Counted from the stretch's first letter, positions 43,000 to 50,555 are shown. The stretch: 64,000 bases of DNA from Haloterrigena salina JCM 13891 (GCF_000337495.1 NZ_AOIS01000047.1:1-64000), one strand, 5' to 3'. Program-made: numbers and translations. Notes: generated by a model not told the origin, from the sequence alone.

Positions 43000-43455
43000 A
43001 TGACCAGCGGCAACGACGGCATCGAGGACGTAATCGACATCTTACTCGTCGAGCCGAATCCGGGTGACACCCGGCTGTTCACGGAGAACTTCAGGGACGC
43101 GAAGCTCATGAACACCGTCCACGCCGTCTCCGACGGCGACGCCGCCCTCGATTTTCTCCACCAGCGCGGCGAGTATGCCGACGCGTCTCCGCCCGACATC
43201 ATCCTGCTGGAGCCACAGCTTCCCGGTACTAGCGGCATGGACGTCCTCGCCGAACTGGAGGGCGACCCGATCCTCTCCGACATTCCCGTCGCCGTGCTCA
43301 CGAGTTCGGAGATGGGCGAAGCGATCGTCCAGTCCCACGGCCTCGAGGCGGACTTCTACGTTCGAAAGCCGGTCGAGTCGGCGGACTTCGTCTCGTTCGT
43401 CGCCGAGATCGAGGAGTTCTGGTTTGCGATCGTCCGCGAGCCGTCGGAGACGTGA
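43000..43455 (+). CDS. Receiver-domain protein lacking the phosphorylation Asp
   Basis: A 151-residue stand-alone receiver of the Rcp1/CheY type (ILLVEPNPGDTRLFTENF at 14-31). Where homologues have the acidic pair followed by Asn-Pro-Gly (LVEDNPGD), this has E18-P19; where they have the phospho-acceptor Asp (LLDLNLP) it has E71 in LLEPQLPG. T101 and K123 (VRKP) are intact. It therefore should not be phosphorylated in the usual way and may act as a phosphorylation-independent pseudo-receiver, or with Glu mimicking the active state. No kinase is adjacent. Confidence 0.8.
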   Translation: MTSGNDGIEDVIDILLVEPNPGDTRLFTENFRDAKLMNTVHAVSDGDAALDFLHQRGEYADASPPDIILLEPQLPGTSGMDVLAELEGDPILSDIPVAVLTSSEMGEAIVQSHGLEADFYVRKPVESADFVSFVAEIEEFWFAIVREPSET

Positions 43456-43609
43456 TTCCTTTCGGGAGCCGCGACGTCGATTGATACGGTCTCGCGACGG
43501 GGATGTGACCCGGCGTCGACGGACGGGAACACGGACCGAGTGTCAGGGAGATTTATGACTGTTAGCCGCTGACGTGGTCGAAATCGGCCGGCAATCCTTC
43601 TCGGGGCCA

Positions 43610-43622
43610 ACACCGTTTTTAC
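43610..43622 (+). promoter_or_regulatory. T-rich box upstream of the zinc-ribbon gene
   Basis: AACACCGTTTTTA lies 23-35 nt before ATG 43645; the T-run may serve as TATA-like box or, for the upstream receiver gene, as terminator. Confidence 0.35.
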
Positions 43623-43644
43623 CGTTGGGCAGCTAGCATCGGTG

Positions 43645-43875
43645 ATGAACTCCACCGTGACGGACACCAGCCGACCGCCCGATAGCAAAACCCTGCTGTT
43701 TTGTTTCGAGTGCGGCCACGAGAGCGCAGTCGACGGCGACTGGGAGCTCGAGCAACGCGACGGCCGCGAACACTACAGCTGTCCCGAGTGCGGGACGACG
43801 ATCACCGCTCGCCCGGCGGACGAGGCGCCGGCCACGGACTCGAGCGGCTCCCGGTCGTACTGCGCCGGCGACTGA
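43645..43875 (+). CDS. Zinc-ribbon protein
   Basis: A 76-residue protein with one zinc ribbon, C20/C23 (CFECGHES) and C46/C49 (CPECGT), flanked by disordered Ser/Asp tails. Similar small haloarchaeal zinc proteins are of unknown function. The gene is preceded by a T-rich box at leaderless spacing and follows the receiver gene by about 190 nt. A GTG just before (43642) is also in frame, giving one more residue. Confidence 0.65.
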   Translation: MNSTVTDTSRPPDSKTLLFCFECGHESAVDGDWELEQRDGREHYSCPECGTTITARPADEAPATDSSGSRSYCAGD

Positions 43876-43992
43876 TCGCTGATCGGCCGGCGGTCAGTTT
43901 GCGGCGTACCGTCTCGAAACGGATTCTTCGATTCTCTGGGGACAGGACTGAGTGGCTGTTTGTGTGCTGTCTCGGATTAGCGAGTTTGTACA

Positions 43993-44340
43993 TTGTTCGC
44001 TTGTCCACCTCGAGGTTTCAAGCACCGGCGACGAAGGCGGGTGAGCTGGCACGATGACAGATTCGAGAACGGAACGCCTGTCGAGAGCAAGCGCACGATG
44101 CTCGAGCACTCAGACGGCCAGCCGGGAAATTTCAAGGTTTACCGCGAGTACCACGAGAAACTGCGACGAGCGGATGGCTGGTACTGTTTCATCGTCTATC
44201 GACCGCATGGGCGGTCAGGCTGCACGATCCTCAAGGACAAGATGGTCAAGGCGGCGAATCTCCCGCTGCCCCGCTGGCACGGCGGTGGCGACCATCGTGG
44301 CACCGAACGAGCGAAGATCGCGATCGCCGATATTTTCTGA
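43993..44340 (+). CDS. Conserved haloarchaeal protein of unknown function, start uncertain
   Basis: Up to 115 residues with a strikingly conserved-looking core: PPRGFKHR, VSWHDDRFENGTPVE, FKVYREYHEKLRRADGWYCF and PRWHGGGDHRGTERAKIAI. I believe similar proteins occur in haloarchaeal plasmids, viruses and islands, but I cannot assign a function. No ATG lies upstream in frame, only a TTG at 43993 after a TAG at 43978, so the start codon may be TTG or may have been lost. It begins the lower-GC island that runs to 50.3 kb. Confidence 0.55.
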   Translation: MFACPPRGFKHRRRRRVSWHDDRFENGTPVESKRTMLEHSDGQPGNFKVYREYHEKLRRADGWYCFIVYRPHGRSGCTILKDKMVKAANLPLPRWHGGGDHRGTERAKIAIADIF

Positions 44341-44361
44341 GCATAGCAGTAGATATAGCGC

Positions 44362-44372
44362 GGTTTCTTTAT
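44362..44372 (+). promoter_or_regulatory. TATA-like box of the small membrane gene
   Basis: GGTTTCTTTAT lies about 22-32 nt before ATG 44394, suggesting a leaderless start there and not at the TTG 44379. Confidence 0.45.
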
Positions 44373-44393
44373 CCTAAGTTGTCCGCGAAATAC

Positions 44394-44591
44394 ATGTTTG
44401 GTACCGTTATTCTACTGATCATCGGACCGATTTCGCTGACAATTCTCAACGCCTTTGCGCAAGCGAAGACGCTTCAAACTCCGTTGGGTAGAGAAATCTT
44501 GAACTCAGTGGCTACGGCAATCATACTGATCGAGATTATTGCTCTCCTAGGAGCCGGATTGCTTATCTGGCTCATGTCTAACTTTGCGTAA
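44394..44591 (+). CDS. Small two-helix membrane protein
   Basis: A 65-residue protein of two hydrophobic helices (VILLIIGPISLTILNAFA and AIILIEIIALLGAGLLIWL) linked by a short polar loop (QAKTLQTPLGREILNS). No family is recognised. Codon use is AT-rich like the rest of the island. It converges on the KAP NTPase gene. Confidence 0.5.
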   Translation: MFGTVILLIIGPISLTILNAFAQAKTLQTPLGREILNSVATAIILIEIIALLGAGLLIWLMSNFA

Positions 44592-44674
44592 CAGTAGTTA
44601 ATGGCACGACTCGTGAAACCCATATATAGTATGGTAAATTACCCAAGCGAATAACTCAGATACTTTGGGCTGGG

Positions 44675-46795
44675 TTAGAAACCAACCCAGCTATCCGTTT
44701 TACTTGGATCTTTCCCATCCTCTAACTTTTGCTTCCCCTCCTCGTATCGTTTTATAACTGCTCTCTCCTCTTCAGTAAGGTCAGAGTCATCCAGGGCGTC
44801 AAGTACCTCTTCAATATTGTCCTCATCAACCCATTCGTATAGCCATCGGGGGTCTAGGTAGAATACCGGTGTGGTCCAGTTGACTGTCGTCATCGAACTC
44901 ATTGCATCAATAAACTTAATCAGGTCGAATTCCTCATTGAGGCCCTGATCAACCCATTCCTGTGGGTTTTCCTCGTCGTCCCAGTCTCGCCAACGTTCTA
45001 ACGGCTTCTTCAACCGTGGGGCTTCAATCAAGCTTCCGCTCTCTGCTGCTTCATGAAGGGATTCCACAACAAGGGCTTTCAACTCATCAATCTCCTCCCT
45101 CTCCAAGAGACGTTTATCGGCTGCGACGGCGTCAGCATCTTTCTCTCCATGCTGTCGGAGCAGGAAGTCAACGAAGTAAGACGCTAGGTATGGTGAGTCG
45201 CCATACTGAATGCCTTTAGATAAGAGTTCCAAACGGTCCTCTCTATCAAGACGTTCCGCTATATCTTGAATTAGATATAAAATTCGACGAATCTCCTGGT
45301 TTTGGTTGACAACAGCTGCACTGATCAGTTCGTCTCCCATAGTGAAGATAGCATTCACAACTGCCTGATGCTCTGGTCCCTGAATTTCAGTTGTTCTATC
45401 GCTTAACCTCCTGATGAAGGTATGCGCTTTTGAACTGCCGGCAACGCCTTCTTCCTCCAGCATTTCCTCAATCTTCGCTTCCAGAAACGCCTCCTCGTCC
45501 AGCTTCGAGAGGATGGCCCCCATCTCAGTACTGGAAATCTCCCCATCAGGGATGTTCAACCGGAAATATACGGGAATCCGATCCTTATGACAGATCCGCT
45601 TATTGATCCGCATCTGGTCCCATTCCTCGAATGCTGAATGTTGATTCATCAGGTTGTCTTCCACCATCGGAAAAAGCGTCTTAAGAATATTCTCCACTGG
45701 TTCACGGTCCGACTCAAGATCACCGAGAATGTCGTCATAGTCGTCCAGATCCTCTGTTCTTCGCACACTCGGTTTCCGGTGTCCGACAAATCGTTCTGGC
45801 AACGATTTGATTTCGGCATAGACCTCCTCATGGAATATCCGAAGGGCTTCTAAGCCGACTAAGTCAGTGAAGTTTACCTCATCCCCGACGGAGGCAGCCA
45901 TCACATCAACCGTATTTGCGAGTCTGATCACCTCACGGGGCGTATCCAATAACGGGAGAACTCCAGTTCCCAGTAATGTCTGCCATCGATCTGTATCGAC
46001 AACGTGGTCTCCGGGGGTTTCTGCTAACTGATCGAGAAGAAGGGATTCCAACGACCCCGCTTTCTGTTTAGGGATATGTAGTGGAAGTTGGACGATTTTC
46101 TGGAGGTAGCGTTTCCCGTCTCTAAAGTTCGCTTCCTCCCGAAGCGCGTTGACGACTATTTCTTGTTCAAAAGCAAGAACATAAACTACATTAGGGAAAT
46201 CTGCAATACTCTTGATAAGCTGAAACATCAACGTGATTTCGCTCGGAGTGAGGCGGTCAATATCGTCAATTATGACGACGATCTGACCGTCTAATGTCTC
46301 TAACTCTTCATGGACAGTGTCCTTTAATTCATCAATGCTCTCACCTTCCTACTGGAGTAGTTGGTGAAGTGCAGCAAATCCCTGTCCAGCAGGCACGCCA
46401 GTCATCGCACCAAACGGCACCTTCGAGAGTGCCGAAGAAAGGTCGGCAAGATTAGACCGGATATCTGGGTATCCCTCCTCAGATTCTAACTGCGCTCCCA
46501 TCTCCATCAGGAACTTTTCGACTAAGTCACCTCTACCGGAGAACCACCACGGATTGAATCGAACAACCGCCGGTGCAGAATCAGTGTTCTCCAGTTCGTT
46601 TTCGATAAAATTTAGGATTGTGCTTTTCCCTGACCCCCACGGCCCGTACACGCCGATCGTATATCCATCAGTGGGGGCTCTAGATGTGATTGTATCCGCT
46701 AAATCTTCAGCAAAATTGGAGTACCCTAAGCGGTCGTTTTCTACTGATTCAAGCGGTTGGTCCTCCCGTAGTTCTGGCCCATTCGCATCCGACAT
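44675..46795 (-). pseudogene. KAP-family P-loop NTPase interrupted by one amber codon
   Basis: Frame from ATG 46795: Walker A GVYGPWGSGKST, then NPWWFSGRGDLVEKFL, a TAG at 46349-46351, then without frame change Walker B IVVIIDDIDRL, SIADFPNVVYVLAFE, and the long helical C-terminal part to 44675. That is a full KAP NTPase of about 706 codons lacking only the one amber. KAP proteins bind membranes and are often carried on plasmids and islands, sometimes in phage-defence contexts. The stop falls between Walker A and Walker B, so a terminated product would be useless; the downstream half has an internal ATG at 46231 but no ATP-binding start. Confidence 0.8.
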
Positions 46796-47009
46796 AGTAC
46801 CAGAATCTGTCCGTCTTCCTCTTAGTAGTACTTGATGAGATGAAATCTCATAGACGGATACAGTTGACAGACAAGTTTCCCCGAGTTCGTCATAGGGACT
46901 CTCTGCAGGCCTTCTCCACGCCACCACATGCTCAGTCCTATCTCTACGTAACGAACTATCAGGATCAGGTTCTGACTCAAAACTGACTAAAGAACCGTAT
47001 TACCACCCA

Positions 47010-47290
47010 CTATTCCATCTCTCCTTTCGTCGATACTGATACTGAGGTTTCGATGTCGAAGTTGACTGCTTGAGTCGAGTGCGTCTCGGCGATCACCCGG
47101 CGCTGCTCGCGGGTGAGGTCATCACGCTCGAGAACGACCCGGGCTGCGGAAACGAGCGAGTCGATATCTTCGCAGGCGAACGCGACCGCGTTGCTCCGAT
47201 TACAGTTGTAGAATCAAGCAGCTTTCTGAATCGCGTCGAATCGCCATTCGTTCCCGTCGTCTGTCCGGATCCGGAATCGAAACGTCGATC
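47010..47290 (-). pseudogene. DUF7692-like small protein with an in-frame TGA and lost start
   Basis: Minus-strand reading RIRTDDGNEWRFDAIQKAA, TGA (47214-47216), FYNCNRSNAVAFACEDIDS, LVSAARVVLERDDLTREQR and VIAETHSTQAVNFDIETS ends at TAG 47010-47012. The pattern matches haloarchaeal DUF7692 proteins (dozens of residues starting MRIRTDGD, with a CNRSxAV motif), with a stop in place of the expected Glu/Phe junction and no ATG where the family starts. It is decayed. Confidence 0.65.
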
Positions 47291-47466
47291 CCGGTAGCGG
47301 ACCCGCAGGTCAGACGCCGGTAGGTATCGCAGTCGGGACAGCGGCCGACGCGGTCGCTGTTATCGTCGTAAACGCGGCCGAACCGGTCCGTAACGTGGAT
47401 GCCGCAATGCTCACACGTCGGCGAATTGCCGGTCGACGACCACGGGGCAATCGTCACGCGGCCCAC
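47200..47466 (-). CDS. Zinc-finger protein of the DUF7563 type, possibly damaged
   Basis: From GTG 47466 the frame reads SPTCEHCGIHVTDRFGRVY and CPDCDTYRRLTCG, a CxxC...CxxC zinc finger like the short haloarchaeal proteins that begin MPxCDxCGAHV. The usual start would lie at the PT of SPTCEH, and no start codon stands there, so the N-terminus is uncertain. The C-terminal third overlaps, in another frame, the start of the decayed DUF7692-like gene. Treat as a doubtful or degenerate gene. Confidence 0.4.
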   Translation of the reverse strand: MGRVTIAPWSSTGNSPTCEHCGIHVTDRFGRVYDDNSDRVGRCPDCDTYRRLTCGSATGIDVSIPDPDRRRERMAIRRDSESCLILQL

Positions 47467-47533
47467 CCCGTGTTCGAAGTGTATCGAGAACTCGAGAGAG
47501 GTCGCTCTTCGGCTTTTATTTCACCACATTATA

Positions 47534-47660
47534 GAGGGATTTGAACCCCAATACGCCGAGAGAAGCGCCATAATCCCCGAATATGGCACTCTCGCCGGTA
47601 ATCCGACTCTGATACTCGAACGGTGCGCGGTGGAACTCCCCAGAGGGTCATCATCGGCAG
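47534..47660 (-). other. Degenerate copy of tRNA-Trp 3' half and intron (candidate att site)
   Basis: Three blocks match the tRNA-Trp gene at 50329-50503 in the same order and strand: GAGGGATTTGAACCCC (47534-47549 against 50337-50352, the T-arm), GGTGCGC plus GGAACTCC (47622-47628, 47632-47639 against 50371-50377, 50381-50388) and CCAGAGGGTCATCA (47640-47653 against 50387-50400, C box of the intron). The first and second blocks are separated by about 70 extra nt here that include a hairpin at 47557-47594. It lies 50 nt from the integrase start and is the likely far attachment site of the element. Confidence 0.65.
47557..47594. repeat. Hairpin inserted in the tRNA-Trp copy
   Basis: CGAGAG and GCCATA (47557-47562, 47567-47572) pair with TATGGC and CTCTCG (47582-47587, 47589-47594), a long imperfect hairpin. 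It sits exactly where the copy departs from the tRNA, so it may be a small insertion in the displaced att site. Confidence 0.5.
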
Positions 47661-47706
47661 GTTGATCCGGTGGTCAGGTCACGTTTTGCGGTTCACATCG
47701 AGACCA

Positions 47707-48714
47707 ATGACACCGAACGTAACTCCGAAGCAAGCAGTAGAGGACTTCCTCGCAGAACGTGAGGGAGAAGTCAGCAAAGCCAGCCATCGAAACTATAAAT
47801 ACGCACTCAAGGAGCTACTACGGTTCTGCGAGAACCAAGGCATTGAGGAGGTCGGAGAGATCCATGGCTACCACCTGAAACAGTATAAGCTCCGACGACG
47901 AGGACAGGGAATCAAGGAGGTCACGCTGAAGAACAACCTTTCGACCCTCCGGGTGTTCCTCCGCTGGTGCGAGCAAGCGGAACTTCTCGAGCGTGGGACT
48001 GCTGAACTCGTCCAACTCCCGAAGCTCGATGAAGATGATCGAGTTAGCGACGATACGTTGTCGCAGGATCGAGTAGAGGATATTCTGGACTACTTCTACA
48101 AGTTCGAATACGCCCAGCGACGACACGCGATCTTCCAGCTCATATGGCATACTTGCCTCCGCATGGGTACGGTCGTTGCCATCGATCTCGAGGACTACCT
48201 TTCTTCCCGGAAGCAGATTAAGATCCGTCATCGACCGGAGACTGGTACTCCGCTGAAGAATGGCATTGAGGCGCAGCGCAAGATCAACATCAGTGACTCA
48301 ATGCAGGAAGTCCTTGATGACTACATCGAAGGACACCGGCATAATATCGTCGAGGAAAGTGGCCGAGAGCCGCTTTTCACCACCCGAAATCAGCGGGTCT
48401 CCCGAACCGCATTACGGAAAAATACGTACGGAATCACTCGACCATGCAAAGTCCACGGTGGTTGTCCACATAATCGAACCATTGAGGAGTGTGACGCCGC
48501 TGTGAGGAAGAAGGATTCGTCGAAATGCCCATCCTCAATGAGTCCTCATCCACTCCGACGTGCGGCTATCACGTATCATTTGAACCAAGAGTGGCCGAAT
48601 GAGAAGTTGAGTGAACGGGCGAATGTAACTGTAGATGTTCTTGAAGATCACTACGATACACGACAAGAAGATGAAAAGGCAGTAACCAGGAAACAATATC
48701 TCGACAATCTCTGA
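47707..48714 (+). CDS. int: Tyrosine recombinase/integrase
   Basis: A 335-residue XerC/D-type phage integrase. The N-terminal SAM-like DNA-binding domain (QAVEDFLAEREGE...SHRNYKYALKELLRFC) leads to the catalytic domain with the first Arg in WHTCLRMGTVVAID, HPLRRAAITYHL (the HxxR box) and the Tyr in LEDHYDTRQED. A Cys-bearing insert before the HxxR box (CKVHGGCPHNRTIEEC) resembles a zinc finger seen in some haloarchaeal integrases. The gene is next to a degenerate tRNA-Trp copy and points to the tRNA-Trp at 50329, so its site is probably that tRNA. Start ATG 47707. Confidence 0.9.
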   Translation: MTPNVTPKQAVEDFLAEREGEVSKASHRNYKYALKELLRFCENQGIEEVGEIHGYHLKQYKLRRRGQGIKEVTLKNNLSTLRVFLRWCEQAELLERGTAELVQLPKLDEDDRVSDDTLSQDRVEDILDYFYKFEYAQRRHAIFQLIWHTCLRMGTVVAIDLEDYLSSRKQIKIRHRPETGTPLKNGIEAQRKINISDSMQEVLDDYIEGHRHNIVEESGREPLFTTRNQRVSRTALRKNTYGITRPCKVHGGCPHNRTIEECDAAVRKKDSSKCPSSMSPHPLRRAAITYHLNQEWPNEKLSERANVTVDVLEDHYDTRQEDEKAVTRKQYLDNL

Positions 48715-48793
48715 ATCACACGTATATTAGATCAGTGATGGACCTACGTGTTGAGTAGAGAGGCTACAGTCACCATCTATCCCATGTCGTTTA

Positions 48794-49423
48794 TCAATTC
48801 ACATCTTCATTTTCTTCGTTCCCATACTCCTTCTCCTCCATTTTCTGTTCACGGCGTTTCAACGCGTTCTGAACACGGGATTGCTCTTTTTCTTTTAGCT
48901 CCATAGTAGCCGGATACTGTGGTTTTTCTGAGTTAAAGTAGTGTTGTAGGAATGTTATAAACCTGAACGATGGAATCGATTGGATTGCGTTACCTGCCTC
49001 TCCTGTAACCCATTGATGAGTAATATGGGACGCACCAGGCCCATCTCTTAGTTTCATAATCCACTCATCCATGCGGTCAATACTATCTTTACATTCGCTG
49101 GGTAGTTCAGTATAAATTGGCTCTGCTACCTCGTGCACGCGTTCTCGTAGACGCCACAGCCGATTACCTTGATGAACAATTTCTGTGGGGTCTACCTCCT
49201 TTTTTTGAGCTTCTACAGCTGCATTTCCGGCCTCTCGGAATTGTTCCTTATCCAACTCAGCAATTTGGGCAAGAAGGTTGATGAGTTCTTGATACCGATC
49301 CTGCTGGTTTCGGTAAGAGACAAACAAGTGGGCTATAAACGCCCCAAAAAAGGCAACGAGAATCCCTGAGATGAATCCCCACGGCACAGCATTGAGAATG
49401 TTGGAAATAAATCCCCAAGGCAT
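48794..49423 (-). CDS. Membrane-anchored coiled protein, unknown function
   Basis: A 209-residue protein with one N-terminal membrane helix (about 12-35) and a long polar, charged remainder (QLINLLAQIAELDKEQFREA; MELKEKEQSRVQNALKRREQ) that is probably helical. The first 20 residues contain PWGFIS twice (residues 2-7 and 14-19), a small internal duplication. No family is recognised. Gene and flanks are AT-rich, in keeping with the integrated island. It lies convergent with the integrase and may be cargo. Confidence 0.6.
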   Translation of the reverse strand: MPWGFISNILNAVPWGFISGILVAFFGAFIAHLFVSYRNQQDRYQELINLLAQIAELDKEQFREAGNAAVEAQKKEVDPTEIVHQGNRLWRLRERVHEVAEPIYTELPSECKDSIDRMDEWIMKLRDGPGASHITHQWVTGEAGNAIQSIPSFRFITFLQHYFNSEKPQYPATMELKEKEQSRVQNALKRREQKMEEKEYGNEENEDVN

Positions 49424-49665
49424 AGTATTAGTGTGTTGTTGTCAGCCGTCAAAATATTTGCCCTACTGCCAGATTAGCGCCGTGTATTCAGCAAATCATG
49501 ATCGAAACCTTGGACTATTGTCAAGTAGTATGTGCTGAATACAGAGCGTGTATGCAGTCGGTGGCCATAGATTGGAAGATAGCAGGTGGAGTAACACTGT
49601 GAATTGACTCTACAATGATCAATAAGCCCGAGGAAGATTAGTACAGAGAACGGCAACGCCGACGG
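49424..49665. other. AT-rich intergenic stretch with inverted and direct repeats
   Basis: Holds one copy of the direct repeat (49466-49497) and, within it, TGTATTCAGCA (49483-49493) facing TGCTGAATACA (49533-49543), a perfect 11-bp inverted repeat. No gene is seen. Confidence 0.5.
49466..49497. repeat. Imperfect direct repeat, copy 1
   Basis: CTGCCAGATTAGCGCCGTGT and twelve further nt, about 26 of 32 identical to 50077-50108. The two copies bracket the membrane protein gene at 49666-49968. Its core TGTATTCAGCA recurs inverted at 49533-49543. Confidence 0.65.
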
Positions 49666-49968
49666 CTACCCGCCAATAAGAAAGTCAAAACGGAGGAAGA
49701 CGGATAGCAACAGAATTAGGAGTACGAGAATTCCCGCGAAGCGGAGTACGACCGCCGCCTGTCGCCGGTTCTTGGGGAGGGACTCGGCAATTCCGGACAG
49801 CGCAGTTCCGACGATAAGGAATAGTACCCACAAGACATCTCCAACGTCGCCGACACTCCAAGCATACACGAATATGCACAAGAAGGTGAGGGACAAGCCA
49901 AACTGGATGAGTGAGTTGGGACGGCCTTGTGGCTCGTCGAACAGAACGTCGCTGATATAGGGGACCAT
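49666..49968 (-). CDS. Three-helix membrane protein, unknown function
   Basis: A 100-residue protein with hydrophobic segments at about 23-42, 44-62 and 75-95. No family is recognised. The open frame continues to 50115, but ATG 49968 has TTTATATC about 24-31 nt upstream on the minus strand, which fixes a leaderless start. The AT-rich codon use matches the island, and it lies between direct repeats at 49466 and 50077, so it may be a small mobile cassette. Confidence 0.5.
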   Translation of the reverse strand: MVPYISDVLFDEPQGRPNSLIQFGLSLTFLCIFVYAWSVGDVGDVLWVLFLIVGTALSGIAESLPKNRRQAAVVLRFAGILVLLILLLSVFLRFDFLIGG

Positions 49969-50076
49969 AAGCGATGCATTCCTGCTAAAGATATAAAGTG
50001 ATGACTCAATGTGATTCCAGTGGAACGTCCTCTCCCGTGCTACGCGATTCCACTGCAGGAACTGGGAGGTAACATA

Positions 50077-50108
50077 CTGCGAGATTCGCGCGTTGTATTC
50101 AGCAGATG
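50077..50108. repeat. Imperfect direct repeat, copy 2
   Basis: CTGCGAGATTCGCGCGTTGT and twelve further nt; partner of 49466-49497. It overlaps the upstream part of the longer minus-strand open frame, which supports the shorter start for that gene. Confidence 0.65.
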
Positions 50109-50328
50109 GCAACAAACATTATATCTTTCCGAAAGAAGTTCGTGACTTAGCTTGTGCGGATCAACTCATTGAGGGCGGGATTATCACTTTCACTCCCATA
50201 CCTGAAAGAGAACTGCCAGACGGAGCTGCCAACCGTAACCTGCGCGACTGAAATATCAGACCTGACGCAGAGGTTCAGTTATAAGGAACCCCACTCTGTC
50301 TATGGGTTATGAATAGTCGTTGAGGAAG

Positions 50329-50503
50329 TGGGGTCGGAGGGATTTGAACCCCCGATCGACTGATATCTCCGGTGCGCCTCGGAACTCCAGAGGGTCATCA
50401 CACGGACACTGATCAGGTGCCCGATCAGTATATCAGTCTGGAGTTTCGTCCCGGGCGCGTTGCCTCTGGAGTCAGTCGCCATGCCGGGCTTGGCCACGAC
50501 CCC
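50329..50503 (-). tRNA. tRNA-Trp (CCA) with a roughly 101-nt intron
   Basis: The minus strand reads GGGGTCG (50503-50497) pairing with CGACCCC plus discriminator A (50336-50329), a D-arm GCCA/TGGC, anticodon stem ACTGA/TCAGT with anticodon CCA at 50469-50467, and the T-arm GGGGGTTCAAATCCCTC. The anticodon stem is split by an intron of about 50365-50465. The intron carries box C GTGATGA and box D CTGA motifs, matching the known haloarchaeal tRNA-Trp intron that doubles as a box C/D guide for 2'-O-methylation of the tRNA itself. The CCA tail is not encoded. This gene is also the apparent integration target of the neighbouring element. Confidence 0.93.
50365..50465 (-). ncRNA. Box C/D guide RNA within the tRNA-Trp intron
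   Basis: After splicing at the bulge-helix-bulge around the anticodon, the intron contains a C box (GTGATGA, about 50395-50401) and D-type CTGA sequences (about 50405-50440). Haloarchaeal tRNA-Trp introns guide methylation of positions 34 and 39; that role is established for the family and inferred here. Splice boundaries may be off by one or two nt. Confidence 0.7.
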
Positions 50504-50555
50504 TCGCTCTCCAGTTGGGCTATCCTGCCTAAAGTGGTTTCGATTCCGAACCGTC

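Noticed and set aside
47070..47297. Plus-strand 75-residue open frame at 47.1 kb
   Set aside because: It is the mirror of the decayed minus-strand DUF7692-like gene, whose reading is far more protein-like.
50015..50251. Plus-strand open frame between the membrane gene and tRNA-Trp
   Set aside because: Seventy-odd codons with protein-like patches (HYIFPKEVRDLACADQLIEG), but no start codon in frame and it overlaps the direct repeat; possibly a fragment, not called.
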